Shown here piece after piece: positions 1 through 5,502 of a DNA stretch of 6,633 nucleotides. The stretch spans positions 1 to 6,633 of the forward strand of contig CAYWHE010000224.1 in the NCBI GenBank assembly GCA_964458125.1, given 5' to 3'. The stretch is from CAYWHE01 sp964458125. Its GTDB lineage: Bacteria; Bacteroidota; Bacteroidia; AKYH767-A; OLB10. The notes under the pieces are model-generated. The model was not told where the DNA came from, did not search any database, and saw only the letters and a program-made list of their open reading frames with translations. Numbering within the stretch: position 1 is the stretch's first letter; each line of letters opens with the position of its first letter. A program made the position numbers and the translations under genes.

Positions 1-18
1 AAAGTCGTAGTCGAATGA

Positions 19-47
19 ATCCCGTCTCGCCTCAGGCGAGACGGGAT
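19..47. repeat. Perfect 14-bp inverted repeat (hairpin)
   Basis: The 14 bases at 19-32 are the exact reverse complement of 34-47, with one central base at 33. Folded as RNA this gives a 13-bp GC-rich stem (19-31 with 35-47) and a 3-base loop. It lies about 100 bp downstream of the minus-strand DUF2905 gene and could stop transcription of that block. Neither strand shows a real T-run after the stem, so it is not a textbook intrinsic terminator. It may instead serve an unseen gene to the left, act in both directions, or be a copy of a dispersed palindromic repeat. Confidence 0.7.
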
Positions 48-55
48 CGGTTCAA

Positions 56-79
56 AACCCCGCTGCTTGCCCCGGGGTT
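56..79 (-). terminator. Possible weak terminator hairpin after the DUF2905 gene
   Basis: Bases 56-62 (AACCCCG) pair with 73-79 (CGGGGTT), giving a 7-bp stem with a 10-base loop. Read on the minus strand, the stem is followed by two more T residues and then by mixed sequence. The position, about 70 bp past the DUF2905 stop codon, suits a terminator, but the T-tract is short. Together with the stronger hairpin at 19-47 it may form a tandem stop. This is a reading of base pairing only. Confidence 0.35.
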
Positions 80-145
80 CATTCCCTTGATTAAAAGTAT
101 GAACCGGACAACAATCATAATAAGTATAGCGGGCGAAAGCCGGAA

Positions 146-370
146 TCAGTATATGAATTTCCTGACCAGCCAGATCACCAGGCTGATCACCATGCTCACC
201 AGCAACATACTGGTGATAGGAGCGTATAGGCGGAAATCTTTTTTTTCAATCAGGATATCACCGGGCAGATGTCCAAACCAGGAAAATTTATTGCCCGCAA
301 AATAGATCAGCAATCCCAGGCCCGTCAGGAGGATTCCAATGATCAGGATAATTTTACCGGTTTGTTCCAT
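146..370 (-). CDS. DUF2905-type small two-helix membrane protein
   Basis: This is a 74-residue protein with an ATG start and TGA stop. Two hydrophobic helices (about residues 6-25 and 50-69) flank a short polar loop. The loop carries the sequence GHLPGDI at 33-39, followed by a basic stretch (EKKDF). A G-x-LPGDI loop between two membrane helices is the hallmark of the DUF2905 family, and the length is normal for it. The molecular function is unknown; the family is generally annotated as a membrane protein. It begins 78 bp after the rocD stop codon in the same direction. I see no good -7 box in that gap, so it may be co-transcribed with rocD, though no functional link is evident. No Shine-Dalgarno sequence precedes the start. 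Confidence 0.88.
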   Translation of the reverse strand: MEQTGKIILIIGILLTGLGLLIYFAGNKFSWFGHLPGDILIEKKDFRLYAPITSMLLVSMVISLVIWLVRKFIY

Positions 371-448
371 TGGGAATGCCTGGCCGGAAAGGAGGAAGTG
401 TCCCGGATTTGAAAACGTGAATGGGTTGAAGCGAAACAGGCCGGCAGG

Positions 449-1675
449 TTAAAAAGAGAGAATCGTATTCCGGATAATGCCGGCGCATTCCATCAATTGT
501 TCCTCCGTAATCACCAGGGGAGGGGCGAAGCGAATGATATCGCCATGGGTGGGCTTGGCGAGCAAACCGTTTTTTTTCAGTGCCAGGCAAACCTGCCAGG
601 CGTCAGTACCGTTTTTTTCCTTAATCACCATCGCATTCAGTAATCCTTTTCCCCTGACGACAGAAATGAGGTCCGAAGGAATGTTGTTCAGCTCCTTTCT
701 CAACAACTCACCCAGACGGGTGGCATTTTGGGCCAGGTTTTCATCTATGACCACTTCCATGGCGGCCATGGTTACGCGGCAGGCCAGTGGGTTCCCGCCA
801 TACGTGGAGCCGTGTTCACCGGGTTTGATACAGAGCATAATCTCATCATCGGCCAGCACGCAGGCCACCGGCAAGGTACCTCCCGAAAGAGCTTTGCCCA
901 GGATGAGGATATCGGGCCTGACGGCTTCATGGTCACAGGCCAGCATGCGGCCGGTTCGGGCAATACCGGTTTGAATTTCATCAGCAATAAAAAGTACATT
1001 TTTCTCTTTGCAGAGCGCATGGCATTTTTTCAGGTAGCCTTCATCAGGCACCACTACACCCGCCTCACCCTGTATGGGCTCCAACAGGAATCCGGCTGCA
1101 TTCGGGTCTTTCAACGCTTCCCGCAGGGCTTCGGTATCGTTATAGGGAATGGTTATAAACCCGGGCATGAAAGGACCAAAGTCCGTTTTGGAAGCTGGAT
1201 CAGTGGAGGCGGAGATCACCCCGATGGTGCGTCCGTGGAAATTTCCTTCGCATACGATGATGCGGGCCGCATTGGCAATGATTCCCTTTTTGCTGTAGGC
1301 CCACTTCCGGCATAATTTGATGGCGGTTTCCACGCATTCGGCACCCGTGTTCATGGGTAACAGTTTGTCGTATCCGAAAAGGGAAGTCATGTATTGCTCG
1401 TATTCTCCCAGCAGATCGTTATAAAATGCACGGGAAGTCAGCGTCAGTTTCCGGGCCTGTTCCGTCAGGGCATCGATGATGCGGGGATGGCAATGTCCCT
1501 GGTTGACGGCGGAATAGGCCGACAAAAAATCGTAATATCGTTCACCTTCCACATCCCAGACAAAAACGCCTTCGCCCCGTTCCAGCACCACCGGCAAGGG
1601 ATGGTAATTATGGGCCCCGTATTGGTTTTCAAGCTCCATGGCCTGCAGGCTGCTGATGTTTCTGGCGCGTAACAT
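449..1675 (-). CDS. rocD: Ornithine aminotransferase (ornithine--oxo-acid transaminase)
   Basis: This 408-residue, fold-type-I, PLP-dependent class III aminotransferase transfers the delta-amino group of ornithine to 2-oxoglutarate. The products are glutamate-5-semialdehyde and glutamate, in the cytoplasmic arginine/proline pathway. The PLP lysine is K261 (ILGKALSGG), and D232 and Q235 lie in DEIQTG. F146 and R149 are in NFHGRT, T291 in the GSTYGG loop, and R382 in IRFAPPL. Y24, Y54 and E204 occupy the positions that give human OAT its ornithine specificity. From memory, all these residues sit at a constant offset of 31 from human numbering (Y55, Y85, R180, E235, K292, T322, R413), which favours OAT over acetylornithine or GABA aminotransferases. 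An in-frame TTG at 1702 would add 9 residues, but it lies inside the likely -7 box (1700-1707), so the ATG at 1675 is preferred. The length is normal and the frame intact. Confidence 0.96.
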   Translation of the reverse strand: MLRARNISSLQAMELENQYGAHNYHPLPVVLERGEGVFVWDVEGERYYDFLSAYSAVNQGHCHPRIIDALTEQARKLTLTSRAFYNDLLGEYEQYMTSLFGYDKLLPMNTGAECVETAIKLCRKWAYSKKGIIANAARIIVCEGNFHGRTIGVISASTDPASKTDFGPFMPGFITIPYNDTEALREALKDPNAAGFLLEPIQGEAGVVVPDEGYLKKCHALCKEKNVLFIADEIQTGIARTGRMLACDHEAVRPDILILGKALSGGTLPVACVLADDEIMLCIKPGEHGSTYGGNPLACRVTMAAMEVVIDENLAQNATRLGELLRKELNNIPSDLISVVRGKGLLNAMVIKEKNGTDAWQVCLALKKNGLLAKPTHGDIIRFAPPLVITEEQLMECAGIIRNTILSF

Positions 1676-1699
1676 GATCGTAACTATGTAAGGTAGCAA

Positions 1700-1707
1700 C
1701 AAAGATA
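1700..1707 (-). promoter_or_regulatory. Bacteroidota-type -7 box for rocD
   Basis: Read on the minus strand, this is TATCTTTG, an exact match to the Bacteroidota TAnnTTTG consensus. It lies 24 bp upstream of the rocD ATG. I see no clear -33 TTTG at the usual 19-21 bp spacing. Transcription would start a few bases downstream. This implies that rocD has its own promoter and is not only read through from the outer-membrane gene, and it rules against the TTG start at 1702. Confidence 0.6.
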
Positions 1708-1749
1708 CGAATTCGTCCCTGAAATGTTCTGTCCGGAGAAAAACATGGT

Positions 1750-1768
1750 CTTTCCGGGACCCTGAAAG
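1750..1768 (-). terminator. Possible weak terminator after the outer-membrane protein gene
   Basis: This is an imperfect palindrome, 10 bp past the outer-membrane gene stop. CTTTC at 1750-1754 pairs with GAAAG at 1764-1768, and GGG/CCC lie inside with one mismatched pair. On the minus strand a run of five T follows after six bases. The tight interior means the real loop would be small. A weak stop here would fit the separate promoter seen for rocD, but the structure is marginal. Confidence 0.28.
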
Positions 1769-1778
1769 AAAAACGGGA

Positions 1779-2438
1779 TCAAAGCCCTACGTTAAAACCA
1801 ATCCTCAGGACAGGGTTTTCGTAAGGGGAATAAACACTTTCAATAAGATTATAGAGCAACATGATATAAATGCCTGAATGTTCACCGATCGCCTGGGTAT
1901 AAGATGCCCCGACCAGGAAACTGTCCACGTTAATCCTTCTCCGGCTATTTAAACGGGTATCAAAAACCTCCAGGTTCAGCCACTCATATTCCACGTGTGG
2001 CGCAATGCCACGGAATACATCATATTCGGCAAACATCTTTCCCCCATATACGCTGGTTGAAAAATCATAGGCCCGGTCCTCCAGGTAAATATAAGAGGCC
2101 CCGACACCGCCGGAAAATTTATCGGTGAACCGGTATCCCAGGATAGGCGAGACGGCTATATACGTATAGGAACCAAACTGAAGGCCAAGTCCCCCGCCGG
2201 TGAAAAACCGTTTGGTCCAGTCCTCCCTGGGTTCGGAATACCTTTCCCGGGTTGCATGTGTTGTGGTGGAATCGTCCTGGGAAAATACCTGAATGGCAGG
2301 AAATAAAAGGGTGCAGGTAAGCAGGACCAGGAATGTATTCAGCGGCCATGCAGGGCACTTCCGTAAATTTCCCGAAAAGGCAACGGGATAGTTTTTCCCT
2401 TTCATGAAATGGAATGTGGCGATCTTTACATTTTTCAT
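1779..2438 (-). CDS. Uncharacterised outer-membrane beta-barrel protein
   Basis: This is a 219-residue secreted protein. The hydrophobic core of a signal peptide (residues 33-52) is followed by FSQDD, with cleavage probable near residue 53 or 54. A short polar linker (54-75) leads into alternating hydrophobic/aromatic strands rich in Gly and Tyr. The strands start at GGGLGLQFGSYTYIAVSPIL (81-100), and the protein ends in LRIGFNVGL, like a terminal barrel strand. I estimate about eight strands, the size of a small barrel. I recall similar uncharacterised proteins in many Bacteroidota; the role is unknown. The reading frame stays open up to 2594, but that extension would run antisense into the neighbouring SDR gene. 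ATG 2438 and ATG 2405 (208 residues) are both possible. The n-region before the hydrophobic core is unusually long with either start. Confidence 0.8.
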   Translation of the reverse strand: MKNVKIATFHFMKGKNYPVAFSGNLRKCPAWPLNTFLVLLTCTLLFPAIQVFSQDDSTTTHATRERYSEPREDWTKRFFTGGGLGLQFGSYTYIAVSPILGYRFTDKFSGGVGASYIYLEDRAYDFSTSVYGGKMFAEYDVFRGIAPHVEYEWLNLEVFDTRLNSRRRINVDSFLVGASYTQAIGEHSGIYIMLLYNLIESVYSPYENPVLRIGFNVGL

Positions 2439-2445
2439 TGCGCCG

Positions 2446-2453
2446 TAAAGGTA
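2446..2453 (-). promoter_or_regulatory. Candidate -7 box for the outer-membrane protein gene
   Basis: On the minus strand this reads TACCTTTA, a one-base mismatch to TAnnTTTG. It ends only 7 bp before the ATG at 2438. If it is used, the mRNA would be nearly leaderless for that start and have a roughly 35-base leader for the ATG at 2405. No clear -33 element is visible. It sits in an AT-rich island between two divergent genes. Confidence 0.35.
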
Positions 2454-2461
2454 AATTAAAT

Positions 2462-2469
2462 TATTTTCG
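2462..2469 (+). promoter_or_regulatory. Candidate -7 box for the first SDR gene
   Basis: The sequence TATTTTCG differs by one base from TAnnTTTG and lies 47 bp upstream of the ATG at 2517. A TTG at 2438-2440, 21 bp upstream, could serve as a weak -33 element. The box is 8 bp from the opposing candidate at 2446-2453, so the two divergent promoters would be almost back to back. Confidence 0.35.
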
Positions 2470-2516
2470 CCCGGTATACGGTTGCAGGGCCGGTGAACAG
2501 AAATGAACGTAAGCCA

Positions 2517-3227
2517 ATGAATTTTCTTATTACAGGTGCGGGAAGCGGGGTCGGTTTTCAAACCGTAATGGCGCTTTGCGCGGAAAGCGGACACCGGGTT
2601 GTTGCCTTGTCACGTAATCAGCTCAACCTGCAAAAACTGCAGCAGTCCTGCATGCAACTGAACCCTGAATCGGAGGTATTCATCCTGGCTGCCGATCTTC
2701 GAAACCTGCAGGCTGAAACCATCCGCATTTTTTTCAGGGAGAACAACCTGGATCACCTGGATGGCCTGGTGAACAATGCAGGATTGCTGATCAATAAACC
2801 TTTTGAGATGCTGACGGATGAAGATTTTCACGACGTTTATGAAACCAACCTCTTTGCACCCGTACGATTGATCAGGAATCTCCTGCCTTATTTAAAAAAT
2901 ATAAACCGGGCGCATGTGGTCAACATTGGCAGTCTGGGCGGTTTCCAGGGCAGCAGCAAGTTCAGCGGGTTGTCAGCCTACAGTTCGTCGAAAGCGGCAT
3001 TGGCCTGTCTCACCGAATGCCTGGCCGTTGAACTGGCGCCGGATCATATTGCAGTGAATGCGCTGGCTCTGGGAGCGGTGGACACCGTGATGCTGCAGTC
3101 CGCCTTTCCGGGTTATGCGGCACCGGTTACGGCTGCCGAAATGGGGCGATATGTGGCAGATTTTGTAAAAACCGGGCATCATGTTTATAACGGCAAGGTG
3201 CTTCCTGTTGCACTCGCCTCCGTTTAA
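2517..3227 (+). CDS. Short-chain dehydrogenase/reductase (SDR), substrate unknown
   Basis: This 236-residue classical SDR oxidoreductase has a Rossmann fold and is cytoplasmic. The cofactor motif TGAGSGVG is at 6-13. Ser32-Arg33 after beta-2 suggests NADP(H) preference. Asp60 lies in AADLR, NNAG is at 86-89, and the tetrad is N111, S139, Y155 and K159. The S-to-Y gap is 16 residues, against about 13 in the other SDR of this window. The usual Pro-Gly after the active site is replaced by Leu-Gly (L185-G186). The C-terminus is short and ends in NGKVLPVALASV. An in-frame GTG at 2493 would add 8 polar residues; the ATG at 2517 is preferred because it places the Rossmann strand at the N-terminus, as is usual. 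It is divergent from the outer-membrane gene and 69 bp before the permease, which has its own promoter. The substrate cannot be named. Confidence 0.92.
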   Translation: MNFLITGAGSGVGFQTVMALCAESGHRVVALSRNQLNLQKLQQSCMQLNPESEVFILAADLRNLQAETIRIFFRENNLDHLDGLVNNAGLLINKPFEMLTDEDFHDVYETNLFAPVRLIRNLLPYLKNINRAHVVNIGSLGGFQGSSKFSGLSAYSSSKAALACLTECLAVELAPDHIAVNALALGAVDTVMLQSAFPGYAAPVTAAEMGRYVADFVKTGHHVYNGKVLPVALASV

Positions 3228-3254
3228 TACCTGATGCAGGCACAACCGAATGAC

Positions 3255-3262
3255 TATATTTG
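3255..3262 (+). promoter_or_regulatory. Bacteroidota-type -7 box for the APC permease
   Basis: The sequence TATATTTG is an exact TAnnTTTG match, 34 bp upstream of the permease ATG and inside the 69-bp gap after the SDR stop. No convincing -33 TTTG is seen at the expected spacing. It suggests that the permease is transcribed independently of the SDR upstream, although read-through remains possible. Confidence 0.6.
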
Positions 3263-3296
3263 TAAACGCTTTTTAGATTAACGCCAAACCTCAGCC

Positions 3297-5222
3297 ATGC
3301 AGTTATTCCGGAAGAAATCCATTCATGACATACTCAAACAGGTTGATTCCGGACAAGGTGGAACGGAGCATCACACCCTGGCCAAACATCTCGGTGTTCG
3401 TGACCTGACGGCCTTTGGAATAGCGGCCATCATTGGTGCCGGTATTTTCAGTACCATCGGGCAGGCCAGTGCCGACGGTGGACCTGGCGTAATCTTTTTA
3501 TTCCTGTTTACCGCCATTGCCTGCGGCTTTGCAGCCTTCTGCTATGCCGAATTTGCCAGTATGGTACCGGTATCCGGCAGCGCCTACACTTATTCGTATG
3601 TGGCCTTCGGGGAGTTGTTTGCCTGGATCATCGGCTGGGCCCTCATCATGGAATACGGCATCGGCAATATCACGGTAGCCATTTCCTGGAGCGACTATTT
3701 CTCAGGTTTGCTCGAGAGCATGCATATGCCGGTGCCCATGTGGATGCAAATGGATTATTTAACGGCTCACAGCGGTTACCGCGATGCGCAGGTGCTTATG
3801 CACAGCGGAAAAGATTTCAACCGTCTGGATCAGTCCCTGCAATCAGCCTATACAGCCTGGACAACCGCTCCGACCATTGGCGGGTTTCACTTCGTCACCG
3901 ATCTCCCGGCCCTGCTCATCATTGTTTTTATCACCTGGCTGGTTTACCGCGGAATTAAGGAATCCCGGAATGCCGGCAACATGATGGTCGTGGTCAAGCT
4001 TGGCGTAGTGCTGTTGGTGATTGCCGTGGGCGTTTTTTATGTGGATACGGCCAACTGGAGTCCGTTTGCGCCGAACGGCATGGGGGGCATCCTGAAAGGC
4101 GTGTCAGCCGTGTTCTTTGCCTATATCGGGTTTGATGCCATTTCCACCACGGCGGAGGAATGTAAAAACCCTCAACGGGATTTGCCCAGGGGCATGATGT
4201 GGGCCATCATCATCTGCACCGTATTATATATTGCCATTGCCATGGTGCTGACGGGTATGGTGAAATACGACCAGTTGGCGGTTGGAGATCCACTGGCCTT
4301 TGTTTTCCAGAAACTGAACCTGAAGTGGATGAGCGGCATTATTGCCGTCAGCGCCGTTTTCGCCATGGCCAGCGTCCTGCTTGTTTTTCAGCTCGGGCAA
4401 CCCCGCATCTGGATGAGCATGAGCCGTGACGGGTTATTGCCCCCCATATTTTCAAGGATACATCCACGGTTTAAAACACCATCCTTTTCCACCATCGTAA
4501 CCGGTTTTCTTGTGGCCATTCCGTCACTTTTTCTGAACCTCACCATGGTGACTGATTTATGCAGTATAGGAACCCTGTTCGCCTTTGTCCTTGTTTGCGG
4601 AGGGGTTCTGATGCTACAGCATAAAAAAGACCTGCCGAGGGGGAAATTCAAGACCCCATATATGAACGGTAAATGGCCTGTCCCCGGAATGCTGCTGTTG
4701 GCCGTGTTGTGGATGTTTCAATATCAAAGGGAAGATACCGTTTCCTTTCTGCTCAATACCCCGCAACAAATTTCAAATCAGGATTTCATCGGCGGACTGG
4801 ACAAAGCGGAGATCGACCTGGTCCGGTCCTATGTTATGCAGCATGACAGCACCGGCTTATTGCTGGCTGAAAGCGACCTGGATGCCTATGTGGCCGGAAT
4901 GACCGGTCCAGAATACCAGACCATGCTAAACACCTTGCCGGTGAACGAAACAAAAAAGACCATCACCGGATGGTCCCTGTTCAGGCATAAAATTCCCATG
5001 TGGATTTTTATGCTGGTCAGCGTTACCCTGTCGGTATTGACGTTTATACGAAACCTGTCCCTGATACCTGTACTCGGTGTTTTAAGCTGCCTCTATATGA
5101 TGGCCCAGATTCAATTGCAGAACTGGATCGGCTTCGCCATCTGGCTGGTGATCGGATTGCTGATTTATTTTGGCTACAGTTACCCGCACAGCAGGCTTGG
5201 GAGAAAAGAACCAGGTTTATAA
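3297..5222 (+). CDS. APC-superfamily amino-acid permease (cationic amino acid transporter/YfnA type) with an inserted segment
   Basis: This is a 641-residue inner-membrane secondary transporter, probably taking up amino acids. The N-terminus (LFRKKSI...) and body align by eye with B. subtilis YfnA and CAT-type carriers. The unwound helix-1 substrate motif IIGAGIF is at 45-51. A conserved AEFASMVPVSGSAYTYSY block follows helix 2, FFAYIGFDAISTTAEECKNP lies at 273-292 in helix 6, and SRDGLLP at 376-382. The predicted core helices are near 37-55, 62-85, 103-122, 122-140, 203-219, 229-249, 263-284, 300-321, 343-366, 396-416 and 418-441, with closing helices at 588-603 and 608-628. Between the usual FKTP junction (451-454) and the IPVLGVLSCLYM helix (590-601) are about 130 extra residues: two further hydrophobic helices (463-476 and 567-585) around a polar segment of about 88 residues. 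The helix 4-5 loop (141-200) is also long. Ordinary family members are about 460-500 residues. The precise substrate is not determinable. Confidence 0.94.
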   Translation: MQLFRKKSIHDILKQVDSGQGGTEHHTLAKHLGVRDLTAFGIAAIIGAGIFSTIGQASADGGPGVIFLFLFTAIACGFAAFCYAEFASMVPVSGSAYTYSYVAFGELFAWIIGWALIMEYGIGNITVAISWSDYFSGLLESMHMPVPMWMQMDYLTAHSGYRDAQVLMHSGKDFNRLDQSLQSAYTAWTTAPTIGGFHFVTDLPALLIIVFITWLVYRGIKESRNAGNMMVVVKLGVVLLVIAVGVFYVDTANWSPFAPNGMGGILKGVSAVFFAYIGFDAISTTAEECKNPQRDLPRGMMWAIIICTVLYIAIAMVLTGMVKYDQLAVGDPLAFVFQKLNLKWMSGIIAVSAVFAMASVLLVFQLGQPRIWMSMSRDGLLPPIFSRIHPRFKTPSFSTIVTGFLVAIPSLFLNLTMVTDLCSIGTLFAFVLVCGGVLMLQHKKDLPRGKFKTPYMNGKWPVPGMLLLAVLWMFQYQREDTVSFLLNTPQQISNQDFIGGLDKAEIDLVRSYVMQHDSTGLLLAESDLDAYVAGMTGPEYQTMLNTLPVNETKKTITGWSLFRHKIPMWIFMLVSVTLSVLTFIRNLSLIPVLGVLSCLYMMAQIQLQNWIGFAIWLVIGLLIYFGYSYPHSRLGRKEPGL

Positions 5223-5226
5223 CCTG
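5212..5226 (+). repeat. Small hairpin overlapping the permease stop codon
   Basis: CAGGTT (5212-5217) and AACCTG (5221-5226) form a 6-bp stem with a 3-base loop that spans the TAA stop at 5220-5222. An AT-rich stretch follows about 10 bp later, but there is no continuous T-run. It may contribute to 3' end formation of the permease mRNA or be chance. Confidence 0.3.
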
Positions 5227-5502
5227 AAGCCCTCAGTATAATTTTATTACTTAACCCGTCTCCGCCTTCACCGGTCACCCCGCCACCATGGACTTTTTAC
5301 CGTTTTCGGCAACATTTCCCGTTACCACTCACGCTGATCATCAACCCGGATTATTCAATCAAAGCCTCAGGGGACGCTCTACACGAAATAGTCAGGTATT
5401 GGGATTGCGGAGTATGCAATGAGAAAATAAACTTAAACTTTAAATTTTGAATTTTTTAAATTATACTTGCCGGTAAAACAGGAAAGTAAAAAATATAAAC
5501 CC
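5223..5502. other. 280-bp intergenic region without a supported gene
   Basis: No coding sequence can be supported between the permease stop and the second SDR. The first 200 bp are of mixed composition and contain only a 44-codon open frame (from ATG 5288), with no family resemblance. The last part (about 5425-5465) is strongly AT-rich, with T and A runs, and leads directly into the candidate -7 box at 5462-5469. This is consistent with an upstream promoter or regulator-binding region. I see no terminator, tRNA or recognisable riboswitch. Confidence 0.6.
5462..5469 (+). promoter_or_regulatory. Candidate -7 box for the SDR-amidohydrolase operon
   Basis: TATACTTG matches TAnnTTTG except for one C, and follows a long A/T tract. 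It lies 33 bp upstream of the ATG at 5503. A TTTG at 5446-5449 is only 12 bp upstream, too close for a usual -33 element. The box contains the in-frame TTG at 5467, which argues against that codon as the start of the SDR. Confidence 0.45.

Noticed and set aside
15..305. 96-codon open frame on the plus strand
   Set aside because: It runs through the hairpins and antisense to the DUF2905 gene, and its translation resembles no family I recognise. The minus-strand protein has a clear family motif.
728..1315. 195-codon open frame on the plus strand inside rocD (and shorter ones at 477-974 and 1394-1672)
   Set aside because: All are antisense to a fully conserved ornithine aminotransferase. Their composition is what the codon usage of rocD projects onto the opposite strand.
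2439..2594. N-terminal extension of the outer-membrane protein up to 2594
   Set aside because: It would run across the divergent promoter gap and antisense into the SDR Rossmann motif, and would put more than 80 residues before the signal-peptide core.
5288..5422. 44-codon open frame in the intergenic gap (ATG at 5288)
   Set aside because: There is no ribosome-binding signal, no recognisable motif and no hydrophobic segment. A frame of this length is expected by chance.
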